Shown one piece after another: positions 25,358-34,333 of a DNA stretch of 64,000 nucleotides (the first letter of the stretch is position 1; every line of letters begins with the position of its first letter). The DNA lies in contig NZ_LWHM01000001.1 of assembly GCF_001642735.1 (NCBI RefSeq), forward strand, positions 124,001 through 188,000, in the 5' to 3' direction. The DNA comes from Pseudohongiella nitratireducens (lineage in GTDB: Bacteria > Pseudomonadota > Gammaproteobacteria > Pseudomonadales > Pseudohongiellaceae). The position numbers were made by a program, and so were the translations under genes. Below the pieces are notes generated by a model. It was not told where the DNA came from and ran no database searches. It was given only the letters and a program-made list of their open reading frames with translations.

Positions 25358-26317
25358 TTATTCAGGCATATCGGTATATGAGAAATACCCGATAAACATC
25401 TCCTCCCAGCTCTGAGGGCCGCCTATGGCTGGCACCGTGGGGTCCGGATTACCTAAATTGTATTCAGAGTTGTCGAACAACCCCTCTACAACCACACGCG
25501 AACCGGCAGGCAGGGCAATTGGCTCATCAATACGGTATGTAGGCTGCCAGGCAAAATTGTAATTGGCAACGTTGATGATATCTTCGACGGAATTGTCCGG
25601 ATAAATAACACGTGCACTCATGGACTTACCACGGTAGTGCATGTGTGCGCGGAAGCCATATAGCAGAATATCATCCTCAAACACGTGACTTGCCGCCATC
25701 TCATGATTCATTGCACCGGCAGGAATGTGCAAACGATCCTTGCCATTCGCTGAAACAGAGTAAGTGCGGAAATCCAGGCTAGGCTCCTCATCTTCCTCAT
25801 AGAACCAGAGACCAACCTTGGTGTTGTCGACAGTTTCCTGGCCAAATGAGGTGTAATGGATACTCATACGTATCGCAGAATCAACTGGCACACGAAGGCC
25901 TGTCCCTTCCGGAAACTGCGTCGCATATTCCTTACCCGGCGCATAGCCTTCCAGGAATTCACGTCGCGGATCATTATCGGCCTCATCAATCACACCATCA
26001 GCTGCCGCTTCTTCAGCCACGACATAAGATAACAGGTGATGAAGCACGCGCTTGTCGCCCGGGATAAACTGTACAGCCTTGACCCATTTCTCCTCTTCAA
26101 ATTCCAGCGGAATAACAGAGTCAATATAGTCAATGACACCTGTAGCGGGAACAGTAAAGCTGGGCACTTCGACAATGTGATCAGGCTGAGTGCCATTGTA
26201 GGTCCACTCACTCTGCGGGGGTTGGATCTCTGTCAGCGGGTCAACACCGGCAAGTGCCGCACCACTGACTGACATGGCCATAGCAGCCATTACAGCAGTC
26301 AAACTCTTTGATTTCAT
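25358..26317 (-). CDS. Exported PHM-like copper monooxygenase-type protein, paralogue 2
   Basis: The protein has 319 residues from the ATG at 26317, with CAGGAGAAA upstream. A signal peptide ends near AALA-GV. It shares most residues with paralogues 1 and 3 and keeps all six predicted copper ligands: the HH pair in VLHHLLSYVV, His in MSIHYTSFGQ, the HxH pair in RAHMHYRGKS and Met in EEMFIGYFSY. Differences cluster in the segment after HHLLSYVVA and around FRTYSVSANGKDRL, where the substrate pocket or surface may differ. It has its own terminator and a 184-bp gap to paralogue 1, so it is probably a separate transcription unit. Reaction and substrate are not known. Confidence 0.85.
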   Translation of the reverse strand: MKSKSLTAVMAAMAMSVSGAALAGVDPLTEIQPPQSEWTYNGTQPDHIVEVPSFTVPATGVIDYIDSVIPLEFEEEKWVKAVQFIPGDKRVLHHLLSYVVAEEAAADGVIDEADNDPRREFLEGYAPGKEYATQFPEGTGLRVPVDSAIRMSIHYTSFGQETVDNTKVGLWFYEEDEEPSLDFRTYSVSANGKDRLHIPAGAMNHEMAASHVFEDDILLYGFRAHMHYRGKSMSARVIYPDNSVEDIINVANYNFAWQPTYRIDEPIALPAGSRVVVEGLFDNSEYNLGNPDPTVPAIGGPQSWEEMFIGYFSYTDMPE

Positions 26318-26410
26318 TATTATTTTCTCCTGAGTGTACAATCAGAAGCTGCACACAGACTGCCTTGCAGCTAAGCTGATCGTAAATCAGGTGTTCAAAA
26401 ATGGCAAATA

Positions 26411-26442
26411 AAAAGGCCAGCTGTTAAAACAGCTGGCCTTTT
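26411..26442. terminator. Terminator after the redoxin-cytochrome c gene
   Basis: AAAAGGCCAGCTGTT (26411-26425) pairs with AACAGCTGGCCTTTT (26428-26442) across an AA loop, with A/T tails on both sides. It serves the gene ending at 26507. Confidence 0.85.
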
Positions 26443-26506
26443 AAATCACACTCTTGGTCGAATTGCCTTTATTGGTTACCAGCAAGGCGACTCAAGCAAA
26501 GCTAAC

Positions 26507-27370
26507 TTAGTTTCGAGGAGAGCCCGCATTGATCCAGTGAATCAGTGTTTGACGCTCTTCGATTGGGAAGTTGCCTGAGTTAACCCAGGTTTTAACTGTG
26601 GGATCTACCTGCATTGGAGGCATACGATTCGTCATGATCACTTCTTTGATCATTGGGCTCCAGCCCTGAATCATCATGTGGCTGTTCATCGCGAACGGAC
26701 CAATACCGCCTTCGACGTGACAGCCAGTGCAACGCTCGATCAGGATCGGTGCAACTTCTGTTTCATAATCAGGCACGTCAGCCAGGTGTGCATCACGCGC
26801 TGGGAACTCAACAGCACAACCTTCAGCGGTTTCCATGTCAACATTTACAGTTTCCATGTCACGGCTGTCAGCACCGTCAGCCAGAATGGCTTCCAGCACT
26901 TCACCCAGAGGCGCACGCGCCCACTGTGCAGGCATTGGACCACGGTACAGAACGCTCATACGCTCAGGGTCAACAACAACGACCTGACCAGCTTTCTCAA
27001 TACCCAGTGATTCAGCTACCAATTGAGAATCATCGTCCATAATCGGCAGGTCATAGTTCCAGACCGCTTCTTCGGCAATGATGTCCTCACGGCTATCTTC
27101 ATCTGATGCATTCAGCATCACGAAGCTGACGCCACGGTGATCGAAGTTAGTACGCAGTTGCTTGTAACGAGCAATGTTTTGCTGGTTGTCAGTACAACCG
27201 TTTTGCTGAGATACAATAACAACAGCCTTATTGAATGCATACTTGCTGAGTTGATGACCTTTACCTTCGTCGTCGATCAGGAAGAAATCGCCGACTCGAT
27301 CAGCAGCTTGTGCGTTAAAGCTGAAAGCGGCAGCTAAAGAGAATAGTGCCAGCAAACTAAATTTTTTCAT
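26507..27370 (-). CDS. Exported thioredoxin-fold/cytochrome c protein
   Basis: The protein has 287 residues from the ATG at 27370 (GAGGG about 11 bases upstream; a TTG at 27379 is in frame). A signal peptide ends at AQA-AD. Residues 25-160 look like an AhpC/redoxin domain with a single Cys59 in QQNGCTDN, where family members usually have a CP motif, so classic dithiol chemistry is unlikely. Residues 200-287 form a one-haem cytochrome c unit: CTGCH at 214-218, GGIGPFAM, RMPPMQVDP with likely axial Met250, and TLIHWINAGSPRN. In many bacteria this pair is fused directly to a PHM-like copper domain; here three such domains are encoded next door. It is the obvious electron donor candidate for them. 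Confidence 0.88.
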   Translation of the reverse strand: MKKFSLLALFSLAAAFSFNAQAADRVGDFFLIDDEGKGHQLSKYAFNKAVVIVSQQNGCTDNQQNIARYKQLRTNFDHRGVSFVMLNASDEDSREDIIAEEAVWNYDLPIMDDDSQLVAESLGIEKAGQVVVVDPERMSVLYRGPMPAQWARAPLGEVLEAILADGADSRDMETVNVDMETAEGCAVEFPARDAHLADVPDYETEVAPILIERCTGCHVEGGIGPFAMNSHMMIQGWSPMIKEVIMTNRMPPMQVDPTVKTWVNSGNFPIEERQTLIHWINAGSPRN

Positions 27371-27683
27371 GGTGAACAAACCCTCATAACTCTCTCTGGA
27401 TACTTCTGCGGAACACCTACGCTAGCGGCGCAGGTCAGCTCAGCGGCATTTATAATTTATTGTTCTTCTTTGGTCCATATTCTCAACATATGTTCCAAAG
27501 CAGTCAAATTCTACAACACCTAAATCCGGAAATCCTTAACCTGGCGCAAACTTATGACAATTATCTTCAAACACTGTCACAGCCAGGCATATTTAATGTC
27601 AGGACAAACAAAAAGGGCTGCTTCTCATGGAAGCAGCCCTTTTTTGTTGTTGTGCTGCTCAATCAATAACTTCTGATTGACGA
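27371..27683. other. 313-bp intergenic region in the copper-protein cluster
   Basis: It holds the promoter region of the redoxin-cytochrome c gene and the terminator of paralogue 3 (27611-27643). The shared TTTTGCAACA motif of the paralogue upstream regions is not present. No gene or RNA is recognised. Confidence 0.4.
27611..27643. terminator. Terminator after the third copper-protein paralogue
   Basis: AAAAGGGCTGCTT (27611-27623) pairs with AAGCAGCCCTTTT (27631-27643) across a 7-base loop, with T-runs on both strands. Confidence 0.88.
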
Positions 27684-28643
27684 TTACTCAGGTACGTAAT
27701 CGTGGTAAGAGAAGTAACCGATGAACATTTCTTCCCAGCTCTGCAGGCCGCCCATGGCGTTTACGGTTGGATCCGGAACACCCAGGTTGTACTCAGAGTT
27801 GTCAAACAGACCTTCTACTACTACGCGCGAACCGGCTGGCAGAACCATTGGCTCGTCAGTCTGGTAAGTAGGCTGCCAAGCGAAGTTGTAGTTAGGAATA
27901 TTGATGATTTCTTCAACAGTGTTATCAGGGTAAACAACTCGTGCTGACATTGACTTACCACGATAGTGCATGTGAGCGCGGAAACCGTGCAATACGATGT
28001 CTTTTTCGAAGACATGGCTTGCTGCAGCTTCGTGCTCGAAATCACCAGCAGGGATTTCGATCTGGTTCATAGGCGTAGCCACTGAGTAAGTGTGGTATTC
28101 GAAATCTGGCTCTTCAGCCTTGTCGAAGAACCACAGACCAACACGTGTGCTGTCGACAGTTTCCTGACCGAAAGACGTGTAGTGGATGCTCATGCGCAGT
28201 GCAGAACCTTCTGGTACGAAGATACCAGTGTTGTCTGGGTATGACGTTGCATACTCTTTACCTGGCGCATAACCTTCCAGGAATTCACGACGCGGATCGT
28301 TAACTGTTTCGTCCAGCATGCCTTCACGGCCGCCAGCGTCATCAGCTACTACATATGACAGCAGATGGTGCAGTACGCGCTTATCGCCTGGGATAAACTG
28401 AACAGCTTTTACCCACTTGTCTTCACCGAACTCCAGTGGAATTACTGAATCGATGTAGTCGATAACACCAGTAGCAGGTACAGTGAAGCTAGGTACGTCT
28501 ACAACGTAGTCAGGCTCTGAACCGTTATACTGCCACTCAGCGTCGATGGGCTTGATTTCTGTCAGCGGATCAGCTGCGTTAGCTTGCAAGCTGAATGCAG
28601 CTGTTGTCGCGATAATCGCGGATAAACCGATTTTCTTCATCAT
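27684..28643 (-). CDS. Exported PHM-like copper monooxygenase-type protein, paralogue 3
   Basis: The protein has 319 residues. The ATG at 28643 has GGGAGG 9 bases before it. A signal peptide ends at NANA-AD. The C-terminal third is nearly identical to paralogue 1 (shared GLFDNSEYNLGVPDPTV), so those two may be the closer pair. All six predicted copper ligands are present: HH in LHHLLSYVV, His in IHYTSFGQ, HxH in RAHMHYRGKS and Met in EEMFIGYFSY. It carries a late insertion, DYVPE in place of DVPE. The gene is monocistronic by its terminator. Likely location is the periplasm or outside the cell. A role in copper-dependent hydroxylation is inferred from the fold only. Confidence 0.85.
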   Translation of the reverse strand: MMKKIGLSAIIATTAAFSLQANAADPLTEIKPIDAEWQYNGSEPDYVVDVPSFTVPATGVIDYIDSVIPLEFGEDKWVKAVQFIPGDKRVLHHLLSYVVADDAGGREGMLDETVNDPRREFLEGYAPGKEYATSYPDNTGIFVPEGSALRMSIHYTSFGQETVDSTRVGLWFFDKAEEPDFEYHTYSVATPMNQIEIPAGDFEHEAAASHVFEKDIVLHGFRAHMHYRGKSMSARVVYPDNTVEEIINIPNYNFAWQPTYQTDEPMVLPAGSRVVVEGLFDNSEYNLGVPDPTVNAMGGLQSWEEMFIGYFSYHDYVPE

Positions 28644-28806
28644 TATGGAATTCCTCCCGCAGGGTTAAGTGATGGTGAATTCTTCACTTGAGTCGTAGCG
28701 AACTACCCCATCACCTTTTCTGTCGTTTCTGCGTCATGTCTATCAATCAGCATTGCGATGGATCGTAAACCAAGTTTTTCAGCGAGTACAACGCTTGCCA
28801 CCCTAT

Positions 28807-28822
28807 TTTTGCAACAAAGTGT
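28807..28822 (-). promoter_or_regulatory. Shared upstream motif, paralogue 3 copy
   Basis: The plus-strand sequence TTTTGCAACAAAGTGT, 164-180 bp before the start of paralogue 3, matches the site at 25273-25288 upstream of paralogue 1 at 14 of 16 bases. Confidence 0.3.
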
Positions 28823-28919
28823 GTCGAGCAAGCGTTAGATTTTTCAGATCAGCCCATTCGACTCTGTTAATTTATAAGCGTACTATATTGATATTACAGG
28901 CATTACCGAGCGAGCACTT

Positions 28920-30275
28920 ATGTTAATGGTTAGCCTTTCCCGCAAAAACAGCGCCAATGGCAGCAAACTTTTTTTCTGCCTGTTTGCACTTTTTTTACTG
29001 CTTTTCACTAAGCCGTCATCAATTTCATGGGCACAATCTGAGCCAGCCCCCGCCCAAAGCTCATCAACCATCCCGCTAATCCCTGTTCAAGGGCCCATCG
29101 GACCAGCGACAGCCGACTTTGTTGCCCGGCAATTTGCCAACACCAACAGCAACACCGCTGCCATTATTTTGCAAATCAACACCCCCGGGGGCCTTGATCA
29201 GGCCATGAGGCAAATCGTAAACACGATACTCCAGGCACCTGTTCCGGTAATCACCTGGGTCGCCCCGGCTGGCGCCAGAGCCGCCAGCGCCGGTATGTTC
29301 ATCATGATGGCAAGCGATGTTGCCGTTATGTCGAGCACCAGTAATATGGGAGCAGCCACACCGGTTAATGCCAACGACCCTGAAAACAATGTTGCCCGCA
29401 AAGTCATTAGCGATGCCTCTGCCTATATGCGCACTCTGGCTGCTCGCCAGGACCGGAATGCCGACATCGCAGTGACCGCAATTACAGATGGCAGCAGCTT
29501 CACGGCCGACGAAGCGTTGATTAACGGCCTGATCGATCTGGTAGCAGACTCCCTGCCCGACCTGATTGCCACACTTAATGGCCAGTCGGTTGAAAAAAAC
29601 GGCTCAACGCTCTCACTCGACCTGGACAATGCCGTGATCGAGCCCCGCGAAACCGACTGGCGAGACGACCTGCTCGCTTTTGTCGCCCAGCCAAACATCG
29701 CTTACTTGCTCCTGACCATTGGCTTTTACGGCATTATTCTCGAGTTTTACAGCCCCGGCATCGCCCTTGGTGGCATACTGGGGGTGATCTGTCTGGTATT
29801 AGCCTCATACGGTCTGTCGTTACTGCCGGTGAACTATGCTGGTGCCAGCCTGATGGTGCTGGGGCTGGTACTGCTTTGCGCCGAGTTGCTGACACCGGGC
29901 ATTGCCGTGCTCGGAGCGGGTGGATTGCTGGCATTTTTACTGGGTTCATTCCTGCTCATCGATACCGCAGAACCGGCCTGGCAAATATCCCGCGCGCTAA
30001 TTGCTGCCACGACAGTCTCAACAGGCGCGCTAATGGCGCTGGTCCTGTGGTCAGCACTGAAAGCGAGAAAACAGCCACCGGCCAGTGGCGTAGAACACAT
30101 GATCGGCCAGTCAGCCGTCGCCCTGGAAGACTTCCAGCGACAAGGGGCAGTGCAATTACAGGGCGAGCGCTGGCAAGCTGTCAGTAACCAGCCAGTGCAA
30201 CGGGGCGAGCATATAACAGTGACACGGGTAGAGGGGTTAACCCTGTATATTGCCAAAAAAGATCGTGCCACATAA
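28920..30275 (+). CDS. NfeD-family membrane serine protease
   Basis: The protein has 451 residues, a full-length NfeD with a ClpP-like protease domain. A signal or anchor segment (17-38) is followed by the protease domain: INTPGGLDQAMRQIV near 86-100, the catalytic Ser in GARAASAG (Ser123) and Lys161 in VARKVISDASAYM. Several membrane helices follow (about 245-385), then an OB-fold (about 395-451). Long NfeD proteins are thought to cut stomatin partners and support membrane quality control. The stomatin-like gene follows 99 bp downstream in the same direction, the usual pairing. Confidence 0.92.
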   Translation: MLMVSLSRKNSANGSKLFFCLFALFLLLFTKPSSISWAQSEPAPAQSSSTIPLIPVQGPIGPATADFVARQFANTNSNTAAIILQINTPGGLDQAMRQIVNTILQAPVPVITWVAPAGARAASAGMFIMMASDVAVMSSTSNMGAATPVNANDPENNVARKVISDASAYMRTLAARQDRNADIAVTAITDGSSFTADEALINGLIDLVADSLPDLIATLNGQSVEKNGSTLSLDLDNAVIEPRETDWRDDLLAFVAQPNIAYLLLTIGFYGIILEFYSPGIALGGILGVICLVLASYGLSLLPVNYAGASLMVLGLVLLCAELLTPGIAVLGAGGLLAFLLGSFLLIDTAEPAWQISRALIAATTVSTGALMALVLWSALKARKQPPASGVEHMIGQSAVALEDFQRQGAVQLQGERWQAVSNQPVQRGEHITVTRVEGLTLYIAKKDRAT

Positions 30276-30374
30276 AAACACCAAGCCCAACCCTGGCATA
30301 TCGTTCGGGTAATTCGCTGATATTCTGAGGCCCTGATACCCGCAGTCTTTTCACCCTGAAGAAGGAGAAGAAAC

Positions 30375-31136
30375 ATGGAGCCTTTTATTCTGATTAGCAT
30401 CGCGGTTGTTGCCGCCTTCTTTGTCGCGACGTTCAAGATACTAAAAGAGTACGAACGCGGCGTCATCTTCATGCTGGGGCGTTACTACAAAGTCAAAGGC
30501 CCCGGACTTATCATGGTTATCCCCGGCCTGCAGCAAATCGACAAGATCAGCCTGAGAACGGCTGTCTGGGATATTCCTTCGCAAGACCTTATCACTCGTG
30601 ACAACGTCTCTGTCAAAGTGAATGCCGTGCTGTATTTCCGGGTAGTGGACCCGCAGAAAGCCATTATCAATGTCGAGAATTTCATGGAAGCCACCGGCCA
30701 GTTGGCGCAAACCACACTGCGGTCGGTACTGGGCCAGCACGAACTGGACGAACTGCTCTCTGAACGGGAAAGGCTGAACGCTGACATACAGGAAATTCTT
30801 GATCAGCAAACCGATAACTGGGGAATCAAGGTCTCCAACGTCGAGATCAAGCACGTAGACATAGACGAGAGTATGATCCGTGCCATCGCCCAGCAAGCCG
30901 AAGCAGAGCGGGCGCGACGCGCCAAGATCATTCATGCCGCTGGTGAGTTTGAGGCATCACAAAAGCTTGTAGAAGCCGCCCGACAATTATCCGGCCAACC
31001 TGAATCTCTGCAGCTAAGGTACCTGCAGACACTGACCGAGATTGCTGGCGAAAAGAATTCGACAATCGTATTCCCGCTACCTGTCGATTTACTGCAATCA
31101 CTGAAAAGCCTGGCCAAAGTCACGGAAAAGCCTTAA
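30375..31136 (+). CDS. Slipin/stomatin-like SPFH membrane protein
   Basis: The protein has 253 residues with a strong GAAGGAG ribosome binding site. One N-terminal membrane helix (4-22) is followed by the SPFH/band 7 domain: [33 protein letters not shown] and [19 protein letters not shown] helical, Ala/Glu-rich segment follows ([17 protein letters not shown]). Proteins of this family form large cage-like membrane oligomers. Its partner is the NfeD protease encoded directly upstream, with which it likely shares an mRNA. Confidence 0.93.
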   Translation: MEPFILISIAVVAAFFVATFKILKEYERGVIFMLGRYYKVKGPGLIMVIPGLQQIDKISLRTAVWDIPSQDLITRDNVSVKVNAVLYFRVVDPQKAIINVENFMEATGQLAQTTLRSVLGQHELDELLSERERLNADIQEILDQQTDNWGIKVSNVEIKHVDIDESMIRAIAQQAEAERARRAKIIHAAGEFEASQKLVEAARQLSGQPESLQLRYLQTLTEIAGEKNSTIVFPLPVDLLQSLKSLAKVTEKP

Positions 31137-31158
31137 ACCGAGCGGGTGCTCTATATTT

Positions 31159-31175
31159 TTGTAGTATTACTACAA
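31159..31175. promoter_or_regulatory. HexR-type palindrome upstream of pyruvate phosphate dikinase
   Basis: TTGTAGTATTACTACAA is a perfect 17-bp palindrome with a central T, 175 bp before the ppdK start. It fits the HexR operator consensus TGTARTWWWAYTACA, as I recall it, at every position. HexR (RpiR family) senses 2-keto-3-deoxy-6-phosphogluconate and controls central carbon genes, including PEP-forming enzymes, in gammaproteobacteria. Confidence 0.6.
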
Positions 31176-31349
31176 TGGTAGCGAATTAGCAGCCAATCGC
31201 CGCGACTTCACGACAGTTCGTTGCACTTTCACTACCAATTTTCTTAGCCATTTGCTGGATTTTAGGCCAGACTTACTATATCCTTCGGCACCTCGCCAAA
31301 GTGGACGGCGCCCCTAAAAAGTTCAATTGCTGATTAAGAATGCGGGAAC

Positions 31350-34091
31350 ATGAAACAGATGTCTGATACCAGCACAGCGAAAGCACAACCCACCACCCAG
31401 AAATTTGTCTACAACTTCGGTAGCCAAACCGACGGCAACGCAACTATGCGTGAGCTCCTCGGCGGTAAAGGAGCCAACCTGGCCGAAATGGCATCCATCG
31501 GTTTGCCAGTGCCTCCCGGTTTTACCATCAGCACAGAAGTCTGTACTTACTTTTATGATCATGATCGCACCTATCCTGCTTCTTTAGCTGAAGATGTAAA
31601 GCAGGCCATCCAGAGCGTTGCAGAACAGATGGGCCGTGGGTTTGGCGATGCCGCCAACCCGTTGCTGGTTTCTGTGCGCTCAGGTGCACGCGATTCCATG
31701 CCTGGCATGATGGATACCATCCTCAACCTCGGCCTTAATGACGAAACGGTGGAAGGTCTGGCCAAGATCTCCGGCAACCCAAGTTTCGCCTGGGACTGTT
31801 ACCGGCGCTTCATCCAGATGTACGGCGATGTCGTCATGGGTGTTGAAGCTGCCAATGAAGAGTCCGAGGATCCCTTCCACGTTATTCTGGAAGAGACCAA
31901 AAAAGCCGCTGGTAAAGCGCAGGATAATGAGCTGACTGAAGACGAGCTGAAAGAGCTGGTCGTCAAATACAAAGCGCTGATCGCCAGGGAAACCGGATCT
32001 GAATTCCCGCAAGATGCCTATGATCAACTGTGGGGCGCTGTTGGTGCCGTATTCGGTTCATGGAAAAACGAGCGCGCCATTCTTTACCGGCAGCAGTACG
32101 GTATTCCGGCAGAATGGGGCACAGCCGTCAACGTTCAGGCCATGGTATTCGGTAACGCTGGCAATGACAGCGGCACCGGTGTTGCCTTTACACGCGATCC
32201 CGCCAGCGGCGAGAAAGTGTTTTATGGTGAATACCTGACCAATGCCCAGGGCGAAGATGTTGTTGCCGGTGTTCGCACCCCAAAGGCTATCGCGGAAATG
32301 GCAGACGAACTGCCTGAGAACTTCGCTGACCTGGAGAAAGTCCGGGCCCGCCTGGAAGAGCACTTTAAAGACATGCAGGACTTTGAGTTCACGATTGAAG
32401 GTGGTCGACTCTTCATCCTGCAGACCCGTAACGGCAAGCGCACCGGCCTGGCAGCGATCCGTATTGCGGTAGAAATGAACAAAGAAGGCCTGATCGACCA
32501 GAAAACGGCGTTGCTGATGATTCCAGCTGAGTCTGTCGACACCTTGCTGGTTCCGGTCTTTGACCCGGAAGCGCAAGAAGCCGCCAAGAAAATTTGTGGC
32601 GGTCTGCCAGCAGGCCCTGGTGCAGCTACCGGCCGCATTGCTTTCACCGCAGCCCAGGCTGAAATTGAAGCACGCAAAGGTAATAAAGTCATTCTGTGCC
32701 GCTCTGAAACATCACCGGATGACCTGAAAGGCATGCTGCATTCACAAGGCATTCTGACCACGCGTGGTGGTGTTTCCTCTCACGCTGCACTGGTTGCCCG
32801 ACAGTTAGGTAAAGTCTGCGTTTGTGGTGCTGGTGACATCACCATCAACTACGAGAAGAAAACGCTGGTAGCGAATGGCGTGACGTTGAAAGAAGGCGAT
32901 TACATCTCCATTAACGGCACCACAGGCTCCGTATATGAAGGTCTGATCGAAAGCGCCGATTCAGAAGTGAAGCGCGTTCTGGAAGGCACCCTGAAGGCGG
33001 AAGAAAGCTATACTTATCAGCTTTTCCAAACCGTAATGGACTGGTCAGACGAGTTCCGTACTCTGCGTATTCGCACCAATGCCGATACGTCAGCGATGGC
33101 TGAACAGGCTGTGGCATTCGGCGCTGAAGGTATCGGTTTGTGCCGCACAGAGCACATGTTCTTCGAAGGCAGCCGCATTGACGATATGCGCCAGATGATT
33201 CTGGCGGTAGATGGTGTCCAGCGTCGCGAAGCCCTGAAAAAACTGTTGCCGATGCAACGCCAGGACTTTGTCGGCCTGTTCCGTGCTATGGGCGACCGCC
33301 CTGTCACCATTCGACTGCTGGATCCACCATTGCACGAATTCCTGCCACATGACGATGCTGTCAGACGCCAGTTGGCTGACAAACTTGGCCTGCCGTTGGA
33401 GTTCGTCATCGACCGCATCAAGGCGCTGCATGAAGAAAACCCGATGCTGGGCTGTCGCGGCTGCCGTCTGGGCATCCTCTACCCGGAAATTACCGAGATG
33501 CAGGTTCAGGCCGTATTTGAAGCAGTTGCTGAAATCAAGACCAACGATGGCACTGAAGTGAACCCGGAAATCATGATTCCGCTGGTTGGCTTCAAAGCGG
33601 AACTGGCAGACCAGTTAAAAGTGGTTCGCCGCGTCGCTGAACAGGTCATGAAAGACAAAGGCGTTACAATCGACTACCTGGTCGGCACCATGGTTGAAGT
33701 GCCTCGTGCCGCCATTACCGCTGATGAAATCGCTGAACAGGCGGAGTTCTTCAGCTTCGGCACCAACGACCTGACACAGACTACCCTGGGCCTGAGCCGA
33801 GACGATATGGGCTTGTTCTATGACGAGTACCAGAGGAAGGAAATCTATAGCAAGAACCCCTTCGCCAGTCTCGACAAAACCGGTGTTGGCAAACTGATGC
33901 AGTTTGCTGTCGCTAACGGCAAGCAAACCCGCCCTGACCTTAAGCTGGGTATTTGTGGCGAGCATGCCGGTGACCCAAGTTCGATCGACTTCTGTCACAA
34001 CCTGGGACTCCAGTATGTGAGCTGCTCTCCACCCCGTGTGCCAATTGCCCGACTGGCTGCGGCGCAGGCTGCATTGCGTGCCGGCAACTAG
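31350..34091 (+). CDS. ppdK: Pyruvate, phosphate dikinase
   Basis: The protein has 913 residues, the normal length. It interconverts pyruvate, ATP and phosphate with PEP, AMP and pyrophosphate. Domains in order: nucleotide-binding (about 20-390; [36 protein letters not shown]), swivelling phospho-His domain with His478 in [16 protein letters not shown], and the PEP-binding barrel (about 560-913; [24 protein letters not shown] near 701, catalytic Cys in [10 protein letters not shown]). It could serve gluconeogenesis or pyrophosphate-driven glycolysis. No PPDK regulatory kinase gene is nearby. A HexR-like site lies upstream and a strong terminator follows. An in-frame ATG at 31359 is an alternative start. 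Confidence 0.97.
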   Translation: MKQMSDTSTAKAQPTTQKFVYNFGSQTDGNATMRELLGGKGANLAEMASIGLPVPPGFTISTEVCTYFYDHDRTYPASLAEDVKQAIQSVAEQMGRGFGDAANPLLVSVRSGARDSMPGMMDTILNLGLNDETVEGLAKISGNPSFAWDCYRRFIQMYGDVVMGVEAANEESEDPFHVILEETKKAAGKAQDNELTEDELKELVVKYKALIARETGSEFPQDAYDQLWGAVGAVFGSWKNERAILYRQQYGIPAEWGTAVNVQAMVFGNAGNDSGTGVAFTRDPASGEKVFYGEYLTNAQGEDVVAGVRTPKAIAEMADELPENFADLEKVRARLEEHFKDMQDFEFTIEGGRLFILQTRNGKRTGLAAIRIAVEMNKEGLIDQKTALLMIPAESVDTLLVPVFDPEAQEAAKKICGGLPAGPGAATGRIAFTAAQAEIEARKGNKVILCRSETSPDDLKGMLHSQGILTTRGGVSSHAALVARQLGKVCVCGAGDITINYEKKTLVANGVTLKEGDYISINGTTGSVYEGLIESADSEVKRVLEGTLKAEESYTYQLFQTVMDWSDEFRTLRIRTNADTSAMAEQAVAFGAEGIGLCRTEHMFFEGSRIDDMRQMILAVDGVQRREALKKLLPMQRQDFVGLFRAMGDRPVTIRLLDPPLHEFLPHDDAVRRQLADKLGLPLEFVIDRIKALHEENPMLGCRGCRLGILYPEITEMQVQAVFEAVAEIKTNDGTEVNPEIMIPLVGFKAELADQLKVVRRVAEQVMKDKGVTIDYLVGTMVEVPRAAITADEIAEQAEFFSFGTNDLTQTTLGLSRDDMGLFYDEYQRKEIYSKNPFASLDKTGVGKLMQFAVANGKQTRPDLKLGICGEHAGDPSSIDFCHNLGLQYVSCSPPRVPIARLAAAQAALRAGN

Positions 34092-34159
34092 CAGCTGCCA
34101 ACACGGTAGCAGTACAAGTCACTCCAGATAGAGTGGCAACAGTGGCAACGATAAACTCG

Positions 34160-34207
34160 ACAACCGCCTGTAGATCATCATAACCTACAGGCGGTTGTTT
34201 TGTTTTT
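34160..34207 (+). terminator. Terminator after ppdK
   Basis: ACAACCGCCTGTAG (34160-34173) pairs with CTACAGGCGGTTGT (34185-34198) across an 11-base loop, followed by TTTTGTTTTT. Confidence 0.9.
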
Positions 34208-34245
34208 AACGATAGATAAAATTGTGTAGTCATAATACAAATAAC

Positions 34246-34274
34246 ATTTACGCAAAATGAGCTTTTGCTACAAT
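34246..34274 (+). promoter_or_regulatory. Likely promoter of the ornithine decarboxylase gene
   Basis: TTTACG (34247-34252), a 16-base spacer and TACAAT (34269-34274) give a fair sigma-70 promoter. It would start transcription about 52 bases before the ATG at 34334. Confidence 0.4.
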
Positions 34275-34333
34275 GCGCGCGTTTTAACCCGCCCCCACTC
34301 TCTTTACCAAGGCTTAAGGAGATTACACCCCGC

